64,000 nucleotides of DNA from Chloroflexota bacterium (GTDB taxonomy: Bacteria; Chloroflexota; Dehalococcoidia; UBA2979): positions 1-64,000 of the forward strand of contig QWRD01000004.1 of the NCBI GenBank assembly GCA_003670575.1, written 5' to 3'. A program made the position numbers and the translations under genes. A model generated the notes under the pieces. That model had not been told where the DNA came from and searched no databases. It saw only the letters and a list, made by a program, of their open reading frames with translations. Shown piece after piece: positions 45,822 through 52,998 of this stretch. Numbering within the stretch: the first letter of the stretch is position 1; every line of letters starts with the position of its first letter.

Positions 45822-46649
45822 CTACAGTCGGCCGGTAGCCACCGAGGCGAGTACCAGCACCCCGACGGTCAGGCGGTACCACACGAATGGCCGCAGTGAG
45901 TGCGTGCGCAGGTAGCGCAGCAGCCAGTGAATGACCGCATATCCCGCAAGCCCGGACACCACTGCGCCTACCGCGATCGGTCCCCAGCGCACTGGATCGT
46001 TGCCGGTCAGCGCCTCGGTCAGCTTCAGGGTCGCGGCAGCCGAGACTGCGGGGAGTGAGAGCAGGAACGCGAATCGCGTCGCGGTCTCGCGGTCGAGCTG
46101 TAGCAGTCGGCCGGCCGTGATCGTGATGCCGGACCGGGAGACGCCGGGGACGAGCGCCACCGCCTGCGCAAGGCCGATGAGCAGCGTCTGCACGAGCCCC
46201 ACTCGATGGAGTCCGCGTACGCGCTGCGGTCTGCCGTCGGCCCACAGCAGCACCAGCGCGAAGACGATCAGCAGCGCACCGACGACGGCCGGCTGGCGCA
46301 CGCTCGCCTCGATCGGGCCGTTCAGCGCTATCCCGACGATCACCGCTGGCAGCGTGCCGAGCACGATCCAGAGTCCGAGTTGGGACGACTCGCTCCACGC
46401 GCTGAGGCGCATCCCGTGTGCGGGGATGTCCTGCAGCAGCCCGCGAACGATGCGCATCCAGTCGTGCCAGAAGTAGACCAGCGTCGCCGCCAGTGTCCCT
46501 GCGTGCAGCCCCACATCGAAGGTGAGCGAGGAGACTCCTTCGCCGAGCAGGTGCGGTGCGAGTACCAGGTGCCCGGAGGAGGAGATCGGCAGGAACTCGG
46601 TCAGCGCCTGGACCAGGCCGAGCAGCGCCGCGAGCAAGTAATCGTGCAT
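45822..46649 (-). CDS. uppP: Undecaprenyl-diphosphatase (bacitracin resistance protein)
   Basis: 275 residues, multi-pass. The two BacA/UppP motifs are visible: LTEFLPISSSGHLVL and the PGVSRSGITITAGRLLQLDRETATRFAFLL segment. Recycles the lipid carrier for peptidoglycan. The ATG lacks a ribosome-binding site and is preceded by TAGGCT plus 6 bases, so its transcript may be leaderless. Confidence 0.96.
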   Translation of the reverse strand: MHDYLLAALLGLVQALTEFLPISSSGHLVLAPHLLGEGVSSLTFDVGLHAGTLAATLVYFWHDWMRIVRGLLQDIPAHGMRLSAWSESSQLGLWIVLGTLPAVIVGIALNGPIEASVRQPAVVGALLIVFALVLLWADGRPQRVRGLHRVGLVQTLLIGLAQAVALVPGVSRSGITITAGRLLQLDRETATRFAFLLSLPAVSAAATLKLTEALTGNDPVRWGPIAVGAVVSGLAGYAVIHWLLRYLRTHSLRPFVWYRLTVGVLVLASVATGRL

Positions 46650-46712
46650 CGATCGAGCCTACGCCAGCGCCCTCGTAGGAGCGTGTGGGCATCCTGCGCG
46701 CCGCCGGGCCGA

Positions 46713-46742
46713 TTGACAGAACACGCCGCGCCCTTCTAGCCT
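46713..46742 (+). promoter_or_regulatory. Promoter of the SAM-riboswitch operon
   Basis: A perfect TTGACA -35 (46713-46718), 18-base spacer and TAGCCT -10 (46737-46742). Transcription would begin near 46749, about 20 bases ahead of the aptamer. Confidence 0.75.
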
Positions 46743-46767
46743 CGATGCACGCACGGTCATCCGTGTG

Positions 46768-46906
46768 GTTCATCGAGAGTGGTGGAGGGCGTCGGCCCTG
46801 TGAAACCACGGCAACCGGGTCACCCTCGCCAGGGTGGGTACGGTGCCAAGTCCGCCCCGCTGCAGGAGAGCTCGTGGTACACGGGTCTGCATTGGGAGAG
46901 ATGAAC
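46768..46906 (+). promoter_or_regulatory. SAM-I (S-box) riboswitch
   Basis: P1 is formed by GTTCATC (46768-46774) and GATGAAC (46900-46906). Between them are the class hallmarks CGAGAGTGGTGGAGGGC, GGCCCTGTGAAACC, CGGCAACC, then a CACCCTCGCCAGGGTG hairpin, GGTGCCAAGTCC and GGGAGAGATGA. It senses S-adenosylmethionine and turns off methionine-related genes. The downstream operon is the threonine-synthase-like gene, the NIL protein and a carrier. Confidence 0.95.
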
Positions 46907-47011
46907 GGGAAGGCGACCTCATGACAGACAGTCCTCTCCGGATATCTCCTCGCGGCTGGCTCCAACTCCCTCGCACTGGCTGTGGCGGCATGGGCCGCAT
47001 GGTGATGCGTC

Positions 47012-47041
47012 GGCCCGATACGCGCTATGCGCGATCGGGCC
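47012..47041 (+). terminator. Hairpin in the SAM riboswitch expression platform
   Basis: GGCCCGAT pairs with ATCGGGCC and CGCGC with GCGCG (one bulged A, TAT loop). It sits 60 bases before the gene and is the likely OFF-state terminator, though only TCTCGAATT follows. Confidence 0.5.
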
Positions 47042-47103
47042 TCTCGAATTGTCACCTCGGCTGATGCAGGCCGCCGGTCGCCGGCGGGACGGAGTGCTGA
47101 CCT

Positions 47104-48363
47104 ATGTCGTTTGAACGTGCCCTGCGCTGCAGGGAATGTGGCCGCGAGTACGAGCTCAAGCCGATCTTCTCCTGTGAGTTCTGCTTCGGCCCGCTGGAAG
47201 TCGCGTACGACTACGACGGGATCCGCGAGGCGATCTCGACGGACTCGATCGAGCGCGGGCCTGCCTCGCTGTGGCGGTACGCGCCGCTGCTGCCGGTTGA
47301 TCCGCAGTACAAGGTGGACATCGGCACCGGCTTCACGCCGCTGATCCGTGCCGACCGACTGGCGAAGCGCCTCGGCCTCGACACGCTGTGGTTGAAGAAC
47401 GACACCACGAATCCCACGTGGTCGTTCAAGGACCGCGTGGTGAGCATGGCGATCGCGCGTGCGCGCCAGTTCGGGTTCACCGCGATGGCGTGCGCCAGCA
47501 CCGGCAACCTCGCGAACTCGGTGTCTGCGCACTCGGCGGCGGCGGGCATGGAAGCGTTTGTGTTCATCCCGAACGACCTGGAGATCGGCAAGGTCATCGG
47601 CAGCGCGATCTACGCGCCCACGCTGGTGATGGTCGAAGGCAATTACGACGACGTGAACCGGCTCTGTACGGAGCTGGCGGGCTCCCGTCCCTGGGCGTTC
47701 GTGAACATCAACGTGCGGCCGTTCTACGCGGAGGGCTCCCGCACGCTCTCCTTCGAGGTGGCGGAGCAGCTCGGCTGGCGCACACCGGCACATTGCGTCG
47801 CGCCGATGGCTTCCGGCTCGCTGTTCACCAAGATCTGGAAGGGGTTCCAGGAGCTGCACAAGGTGGGGCTGCTGGCGGACGAGCCGCGGATCCGGATGTC
47901 CGGGGCGCAGGCTGCGGGCTGCTCGCCGATCTCCACGGCGTTTGCACAGGGGACACTGAACTTCGTGCCGCAGAAGCCGAACACCATCGCGCGCTCGCTC
48001 GCGATCGGGAACCCGGCGGACGGGTACTACGCGCTGAAGGTGATGGAAGAGACGGGCGGCGGTGCCGAGATGGCAACCGACGAGGAGATCGTCGAGGGCA
48101 TCAAGCTGCTGGCGGAGACGGAGGGCATCTTCGCCGAGACCGCTGGCGGCGTGACGATCGCCTGTCTGCAGAAGCTGGTCGCGAGCGGCGCGATTCGTCG
48201 CGACGAGGAGACCGTGGCGTTCATCACGGGCGGCGGGCTCAAGACGATCGAGGCTGTGGAAGGCAAACTGATTGAGCCGGTACGCGTCCCCGCCAATGCG
48301 GAGGCGTTCGATGCCGCGCTTGCCGCTCGGCAGGCGCGGCTCGTCGGCGTAGGAGGTGCCTAG
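47104..48363 (+). CDS. Threonine-synthase-like PLP enzyme, candidate carrier-dependent homocysteine synthase
   Basis: 419 residues. An N-terminal zinc ribbon (Cys9, 12, 24, 27: CRECG and CEFCFGPL) precedes a fold-type II PLP domain with the Schiff-base Lys109 in NPTWSFKDRV, ACASTGNLANSVSAHSAAAG (phosphate-binding loop) and ASGSLFTKIWKGF. The sequence family is called threonine synthase, which acts on O-phosphohomoserine. Control by a SAM-I riboswitch and linkage to NIL and MoaD/CysO-type genes argue that here the same substrate is used for homocysteine with carrier-bound sulfur. That reassignment is an inference; threonine synthesis remains possible. Confidence 0.85.
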   Translation: MSFERALRCRECGREYELKPIFSCEFCFGPLEVAYDYDGIREAISTDSIERGPASLWRYAPLLPVDPQYKVDIGTGFTPLIRADRLAKRLGLDTLWLKNDTTNPTWSFKDRVVSMAIARARQFGFTAMACASTGNLANSVSAHSAAAGMEAFVFIPNDLEIGKVIGSAIYAPTLVMVEGNYDDVNRLCTELAGSRPWAFVNINVRPFYAEGSRTLSFEVAEQLGWRTPAHCVAPMASGSLFTKIWKGFQELHKVGLLADEPRIRMSGAQAAGCSPISTAFAQGTLNFVPQKPNTIARSLAIGNPADGYYALKVMEETGGGAEMATDEEIVEGIKLLAETEGIFAETAGGVTIACLQKLVASGAIRRDEETVAFITGGGLKTIEAVEGKLIEPVRVPANAEAFDAALAARQARLVGVGGA

Positions 48364-48364
48364 C

Positions 48365-48607
48365 ATGGCGACACGACGCGTCCGCTTCACGTTCGAGCCG
48401 GACATGATCCGGGAGCCGGTGATCTACCAGTTGGGACACAAGTTCCAGGTGGTCACCGACATTCGCATGGCGGATGTCGACGAAGGTATCGGCTGGGTGG
48501 TGCTTGAGCTCGATGGTGAGCCAGAGGAGATCGAGCGCAGCCTGGCCTGGGCTCGCGAGCTCGGTGTCCGCATCGACTCCACGCTCGGCGACGTCGTCGA
48601 GGGATAG
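48365..48607 (+). CDS. NIL-domain protein
   Basis: 80 residues from the ATG at 48365 (GGAGG upstream, 1 base after the previous stop). It is a lone NIL (ferredoxin-like, ACT-type) domain: RRVRFTFEPDMIREPVIYQL and GWVVLELDGEPEEIERSLAWA. NIL domains accompany methionine transporters and sulfide-dependent homocysteine enzymes, so here it may regulate or assist the PLP enzyme upstream. Confidence 0.85.
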   Translation: MATRRVRFTFEPDMIREPVIYQLGHKFQVVTDIRMADVDEGIGWVVLELDGEPEEIERSLAWARELGVRIDSTLGDVVEG

Positions 48608-48677
48608 GTATAGCGGCTGGCAGGCGGCCGACCGGTAACGATCCACTGGCAAACAGTACGGGCAGTGAGGACAGACG

Positions 48678-48953
48678 ATGGCAGTGCGAGTGAAGATTCC
48701 AACCCCGCTTCGCGGGCTCACCGGCGAGGTGGACACGGTCCAGATTGAGTGCGCGACGCTGGAGGAGATGGTCGGGCAGCTGGAGGGTGCGTATCCCGGG
48801 ATGCGCGAGCGGCTCTGCGACGAGAGCGGAGCGCTGCGGCGATTCGTGAATGTGTACATCAACGGCGAGGACGTTCGCTTCCTCGATGGCCTGGCCAGCG
48901 CGCTCAAGGCTGGCGATGAGGTCTCGATCGTCCCGGCGGTCGCTGGCGGATAG
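48678..48953 (+). CDS. Ubiquitin-like sulfur carrier (CysO/MoaD type), copy 1
   Basis: 91 residues ending VPAVAGG. The beta-grasp pattern is complete: VKIPTPLRGLTG, then RRFVNVYINGEDVRFLDG and AGDEVSIVPAV. The terminal Gly-Gly is the site of thiocarboxylation. Similarity to CysO (FVNIYxNxEDxR) is closer than to MoaD, and no moaE is near. Being in the SAM-controlled operon, it is the likely sulfur donor to the threonine-synthase-like enzyme. A weak hairpin (48954-48973) follows. Confidence 0.9.
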   Translation: MAVRVKIPTPLRGLTGEVDTVQIECATLEEMVGQLEGAYPGMRERLCDESGALRRFVNVYINGEDVRFLDGLASALKAGDEVSIVPAVAGG

Positions 48954-48976
48954 CTCCGCCGCCGGAGGCGGGGCGG

Positions 48977-49004
48977 TTGCGGCGCGCGTGCGATCGTGTA
49001 TTCT
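48977..49004 (+). promoter_or_regulatory. Predicted promoter of the Rrf2 gene
   Basis: TTGCGG and TATTCT are 16 bases apart; the -10 and start site are covered by the operator palindrome at 49000-49024. Confidence 0.5.
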
Positions 49005-49024
49005 TGACTAAGTTAGTCGAGAAT
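49000..49024. promoter_or_regulatory. Rrf2/IscR-type operator palindrome
   Basis: ATTCTTGACTAA and TTAGTCGAGAAT flank a central G, an inverted repeat with one mismatch in 12. The GACTA-N3-TAGTC core matches IscR-type sites. Located 20 bases before the Rrf2 gene and over its promoter. Confidence 0.75.
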
Positions 49025-49043
49025 TGCGGGCGGCGGCGCGACC

Positions 49044-49487
49044 ATGTACATCGGGACCAAGGGCGACTACGGGATTCGGGCGTTGATCGACCTCGCCATG
49101 TACGGCGGGGCCGGTCCGATCCAGCGCGCGGAGATCGCGCGCCGGCAGCACATCCCTGAGGCGTACCTCGATCATCTGCTGGCTCAGTTGCGGCGTGCGG
49201 GCTTCATCCAGAGCACGCGCGGTCCCGGTGGCGGTCACCAGTTGAACCGGCCCGCTGCCGAGATCTGCCTGCTGCATGCGCTGGAGACGCTGGAAGGCTC
49301 GCTGGCGCCGATGCCCTGCCTGGAGGACCACGACGATGGCGAGTCTGACTCCGTCTGTGCGCAGCAGTGGGTCTGGCGCGAAATCTACGATGACATGCGG
49401 GCGCGGTTACAGGCGGTGACGCTGGCTGACCTCGCGGCACGGGAGCAAGAGCGGCTGCGCGCCTTGGCGACAAGCTACTCAATCTGA
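49044..49487 (+). CDS. Rrf2-family transcriptional regulator
   Basis: 147 residues. Winged helix: GTKGDYGIRALIDLAMYGG, AEIARRQHIPEAYLDHLLAQLRRAGFI and STRGPGGGHQL, the Rrf2 wing. The C-terminal half has Cys in ICLLHALE, MPCLEDH and VCAQQWVW, close to the three-Cys pattern of IscR and other Fe-S Rrf2 proteins. It probably represses itself and the cysteine genes downstream through the palindrome at 49000-49024, in response to sulfur, cysteine or Fe-S status. Confidence 0.92.
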   Translation: MYIGTKGDYGIRALIDLAMYGGAGPIQRAEIARRQHIPEAYLDHLLAQLRRAGFIQSTRGPGGGHQLNRPAAEICLLHALETLEGSLAPMPCLEDHDDGESDSVCAQQWVWREIYDDMRARLQAVTLADLAAREQERLRALATSYSI

Positions 49488-49558
49488 GGTGCGCCCCTGG
49501 GGCGAACGTAGGGCTGGATTTTGGCGACCTGAGTTCGCCTGATTCGGGTAGGGGTGGG

Positions 49559-50497
49559 ATGACGACGGAACGCCGGTTTGCCTCGCAGCCGCTGATCGCG
49601 GACTCGGTGCTCGACCTGATCGGGGCGACGCCGCTTGTCCGGCTGCATCGCGTGGTGCCGGAAGGCGCGGCCGAGGTGCTGGGCAAGCTGGAAGCGCGCA
49701 ATCCCGGCGGCTCCGTCAAGGATCGCATTGCCATCGCGATGGTCGAGGCTGCGGAGCGGGATGGGCGGCTGGCACCTGGCGCGACGATTGTGGAGCCGAC
49801 CTCCGGGAACACCGGCATCGGTCTGGCAATGGTCTGCGCGCGCAAGGGCTACTCGCTGGTGCTGACCATGCCGGAGGACATGAGCGTAGAGCGCCGTCGC
49901 TTACTGGAGCGATTCGGCGCGCAGTTGATCCTCACCCCGACGATCGAGGGGATGACCGGTGCGGTGTTTGCCGCGCAGGAGCTCGCCAAGCGGCGCGGCT
50001 ACTTCATGCCCCAGCAGTTCGACAACCCGGTGAACCCGGAGATCCACCGCAGCACCACCGGCCCGGAAATCCTGGAGGCCACCGAGGGCCGTCTAGATGC
50101 CTTCGTGGCTGGAGTGGGCACTGGCGGTACGATTACGGGCGTCGGCGAGGTGCTGCGGGCCGCGGACGCAGCGATCCGCATCGTTGCGGTGGAACCGGCG
50201 CGGGCGCCCGTGCTGCAAGGCGGGCGCGCAGGTATCCACGGTATTCAGGGCATCGGCGCCTCGTTTGTGCCGGGTGTCTTGAACCGCGAGGTCTACAACG
50301 AGATCATGAGCGTCCGCGATGAGGACGCCTTTGCGATGACGAAGCGGCTGGCGCGGGAAGAGGGGCTGCTGGTTGGCATCTCCGCCGGCGCCAACGTCTG
50401 GGCTGCAGTGCAGGTCGCGACGACCCTTGGGCCCGGCAAGCGAGTGGTGACCATGCTGTGTGATACCGGCGAGCGCTACCTAAGCGTGACGCTGTAA
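49559..50497 (+). CDS. cysK: Cysteine synthase (O-acetylserine sulfhydrylase type)
   Basis: 312 residues, PLP fold-type II. Schiff-base Lys54 in NPGGSVKDRIAIAM; TSGNTGIGLA; QFDNPVNPEIHRSTTGPEI; GVGTGGTITG; HGIQGIGASFVPGVL and GISAGAN. The HGIQGIG segment is characteristic of acetylserine enzymes, in contrast to the second paralogue at 52014. First enzyme gene after the Rrf2 regulator. Confidence 0.93.
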   Translation: MTTERRFASQPLIADSVLDLIGATPLVRLHRVVPEGAAEVLGKLEARNPGGSVKDRIAIAMVEAAERDGRLAPGATIVEPTSGNTGIGLAMVCARKGYSLVLTMPEDMSVERRRLLERFGAQLILTPTIEGMTGAVFAAQELAKRRGYFMPQQFDNPVNPEIHRSTTGPEILEATEGRLDAFVAGVGTGGTITGVGEVLRAADAAIRIVAVEPARAPVLQGGRAGIHGIQGIGASFVPGVLNREVYNEIMSVRDEDAFAMTKRLAREEGLLVGISAGANVWAAVQVATTLGPGKRVVTMLCDTGERYLSVTL

Positions 50498-50544
50498 CCA
50501 CCAAGAAGGCGGCGTCGCGTACGGCGGCGTGAGCGAAGGGACGG

Positions 50545-51663
50545 ATGATGACGGTCAGTGTGTACATCCCGTCGCCGTTTCGGCGGCTGACCCAGAACCA
50601 CGAGTATGTGGACGTGGACGGCGTGAACGTCGCGGAGGTGCTGGACGCCGTCAACGCGCGGTACCCCGGCTTCGGCAACTTGGTGTACGACCGGGAACAC
50701 GTGATCCCGCCGCACATCAACATCTACGTGAACAACCACGAGATCCACGAGCTCGCAGGCACCGAGACTGCACTGCACGATGGTGACCAGGTGGCCGTCA
50801 TCCCGGCGGTCGCTGGTGGTGCGGACGAACCCACCCCCTCCACGGCGCTCACCTCCGACGAGGCGATGCGCTACTCGCGGCACATGATCATGGGGCAGGT
50901 CGGCTCCATTGGTCAGCGCAAGATGCGCAACGCGAAGGTCCTGATCGTCGGTGCGGGCGGGCTCGGCTCGCCGGTCGCGATCTACCTCGCGCTTGCGGGT
51001 GTCGGCACGGTCGGCATCGTGGAGTTCGACACCGTCGACCTCTCGAACCTGCAGCGCCAACTGCTGCACCAAACGCCGGACGTCGGCAAGTCGAAGTTGC
51101 AGTCGGCAATCGAGACGTTGAACGCGTACAACCCGCACGTCACGGTGGTGCCGCACAACGCGCCGCTCACCTCCGACAACGCGATGGACATCATCCCGAA
51201 CTACGACATCATCGTGAACGGCGCGGACAACTTCGCGACGCGCTACCTGGTGAACGATGCCGCGTACCTGTCGGGCAAGACGCTGGTCGACGGCTCGATT
51301 CTGCTGTTCGACGGTCAGGCGACCGTGTTCAAGCCGGGGCACGGCTGCTACCGCTGCCTGTACCCCGCGCCGCCGCCGCCGGGCCTGGTGCCATCCTGCG
51401 CCGAAGCCGGCGTGCTGGGTGCGATCACCGGCATCATCGGCTCCATCCAGGCGACCGAGGTGTTCAAGCAGATCCTGGACATCGGCGAGCCGCTGCTCAA
51501 CCGGCTGCTGCTGGTGGACGCGCTCACGATGGAGTTCCGCACCATGAAGTTGCGCCGCGACCCGGGGTGCCCGCTCTGCGGGGAGTACCCTACGGTTACG
51601 GAGCTCATCGACTACGACCAGTTCTGCGGCTCGCCGCCACTGGTCCCGATCGACGCTGACTAG
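50545..51663 (+). CDS. Sulfur carrier fused to E1-like activating enzyme (ThiS/CysO-ThiF/MoeB)
   Basis: 372 residues. Residues 1-92 form a CysO-like beta-grasp domain ending IPAVAGG at 91-92; ADEPTPSTALTSDEA links it to an adenylating E1-like domain: VLIVGAGGLGSP (ATP loop, 135-141), LSNLQRQLLH, NGADNFATRYLVND, catalytic Cys285 in PSCAEAGVLG, and zinc Cys268/271 and 342/345. No C-terminal rhodanese domain, unlike MoeZ; the separate sulfurtransferase at 52999 could replace it. The carrier's Gly-Gly is internal, so thiocarboxylation would need cleavage. ATG 50548 is an alternative start with better ribosome-site spacing. Confidence 0.92.
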   Translation: MMTVSVYIPSPFRRLTQNHEYVDVDGVNVAEVLDAVNARYPGFGNLVYDREHVIPPHINIYVNNHEIHELAGTETALHDGDQVAVIPAVAGGADEPTPSTALTSDEAMRYSRHMIMGQVGSIGQRKMRNAKVLIVGAGGLGSPVAIYLALAGVGTVGIVEFDTVDLSNLQRQLLHQTPDVGKSKLQSAIETLNAYNPHVTVVPHNAPLTSDNAMDIIPNYDIIVNGADNFATRYLVNDAAYLSGKTLVDGSILLFDGQATVFKPGHGCYRCLYPAPPPPGLVPSCAEAGVLGAITGIIGSIQATEVFKQILDIGEPLLNRLLLVDALTMEFRTMKLRRDPGCPLCGEYPTVTELIDYDQFCGSPPLVPIDAD

Positions 51664-51730
51664 CGCGTCACAGCAGGGGGCAAGCGTCGCGTGTCACCAC
51701 CGTGGCACGCGACGGGGAAGGGAACATGCG

Positions 51731-52006
51731 TTGGCCGTACAGGTGCACGTTACCTCGGTGATCCAGAAGGCCGTCGATGGCCAGCGTCAGGTTGCCGCGG
51801 ACGGCAACACCGTGGGCGAGGTGATCGCGAACCTCGAGTCTCGCTACCCCGGGTTCCGCGCGACGGTGATGGACGACAGTGGGCAACTGCATCGCTTCGT
51901 CAACATCTACCTCAACGACGAGGACATTCGCTACCTGCAGGGCTCTGACACTGCGCTGAGTGATGGCGACCAGGTCTCGATTCTCCCCGCGCTGGCGGGG
52001 GGGTAG
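51731..52006 (+). CDS. cysO: Sulfur carrier protein CysO
   Basis: 91 residues from a TTG start (AAGGGAA upstream). It ends LPALAGG; the segment LHRFVNIYLNDEDIRYLQG and the ISNL/VIANLESRYPGF region closely resemble mycobacterial CysO. After activation its thiocarboxylate donates sulfur to CysM, forming a CysO-cysteine adduct. The cysM start follows 7 bases later, the same pairing as in Mycobacterium. Confidence 0.93.
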   Translation: MAVQVHVTSVIQKAVDGQRQVAADGNTVGEVIANLESRYPGFRATVMDDSGQLHRFVNIYLNDEDIRYLQGSDTALSDGDQVSILPALAGG

Positions 52007-52013
52007 GCACGAG

Positions 52014-52949
52014 ATGCTGTTTCGCAGTGTGCTGGAGATGGTGGGGGACACCCCGCTCGTTGAGCTCGTTGGGTTCTCGCCGAATCCTGCGGTGCACATC
52101 TACGCGAAGCTGGAGGGACAAAACCCGACTGGCTCTGTGAAGGATCGCATCGCGAAGTTCATGATCGACGCCGCGGAGCGCGAGGGGCGACTGCACCCGG
52201 GGCAGACGATCCTGGAGCCGACCTCCGGGAACACCGGCATCGCGCTGGCGCTGATCGGAAGCCTGCGAGGCTACCCGGTGAAGGTAGTGATACCGGACGC
52301 AGTCACCGCGGAGCGCGTCGAAATCCTGCGCGCCTTCGGGGCGGAAGTGATCTTCTCGCCCGGACCGCTTGGGACCAATGGCTCTGTGGCAATGGCGCGC
52401 GAGGTAGCTGCGGCGCACCCGGATTGGTTTATGCCGTTCCAGTACGAGAACATTGAGAATCCGCGCGCGCACTACGAAACCACCGCACCGGAAATCATCG
52501 CGGACCTGCCGGAGATCGACGTGTTTGTCGCCGGACTGGGTACCGGGGGGACACTGACCGGCGTGGGGCGTCGGCTCAAGGAGTACAACCCGGCGATCAA
52601 AGTCGTGTCCGCCGCGCCGCATCCCGGGGATCTGGTACAGGGATTGCGCAGCCTGGAAGAGGGCTACATCCCGCCGGTGCTCGATGAGTCCGTGCTCGAC
52701 GGCCGCATTGTCGTCGATTCGCGCACGTCGTTCCGGCTGACGAAGGAGCTCACCACTCGCGCGGGAATCTTCGCGGGCATTTCCAGCGGCGCCGCGGTGC
52801 GCGCGGCGCAGGTCGCCGCAGGGCGCATGGAGTCGGGGCACATCGTCTGCTTGCTGGCGGATGGCGGGTGGAAATACCTGTCGTCCGGGCTGTGGACGCA
52901 GGACTACGATGTGATCGAGGAAGACGTCAACACCAAATTCTGGTGGTAG
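52014..52949 (+). CDS. cysM: O-phosphoserine-type cysteine synthase CysM
   Basis: 311 residues. PLP Lys43 in NPTGSVKDRI, PTSGNTGIALA, GLGTGGTLTG, GISSGAAVRAA and a C-terminal ADGGWKYLSSGLW followed by an acidic tail ending KFWW. The resemblance to M. tuberculosis CysM extends to GLRSLEEG, whose Arg212 corresponds to Arg220 there, the residue that binds the phosphate of O-phosphoserine; cysK lacks it. So this paralogue should use O-phosphoserine and the CysO thiocarboxylate. Confidence 0.93.
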   Translation: MLFRSVLEMVGDTPLVELVGFSPNPAVHIYAKLEGQNPTGSVKDRIAKFMIDAAEREGRLHPGQTILEPTSGNTGIALALIGSLRGYPVKVVIPDAVTAERVEILRAFGAEVIFSPGPLGTNGSVAMAREVAAAHPDWFMPFQYENIENPRAHYETTAPEIIADLPEIDVFVAGLGTGGTLTGVGRRLKEYNPAIKVVSAAPHPGDLVQGLRSLEEGYIPPVLDESVLDGRIVVDSRTSFRLTKELTTRAGIFAGISSGAAVRAAQVAAGRMESGHIVCLLADGGWKYLSSGLWTQDYDVIEEDVNTKFWW

Positions 52950-52998
52950 CACTCGGTGGTAATGCGGCGCGCACGCGCAGCACAAAAGGGGCAGCACG

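Noticed and set aside
46921-47064. 47-codon ORF between the SAM-I aptamer and the PLP gene
   Set aside because: It overlaps the expression-platform hairpin and has no ribosome-binding site or recognised sequence; likely chance.
45688-48405. 905-codon open frame on the minus strand
   Set aside because: It runs through uppP, the SAM riboswitch and the threonine-synthase-like gene in a shadow frame and has no recognisable domain.
48678-48953. Annotation as molybdopterin synthase small subunit MoaD
   Set aside because: No moaE or other molybdopterin gene is adjacent; the FVNVYINGEDVR segment and the operon partners fit a CysO-like sulfur carrier better.
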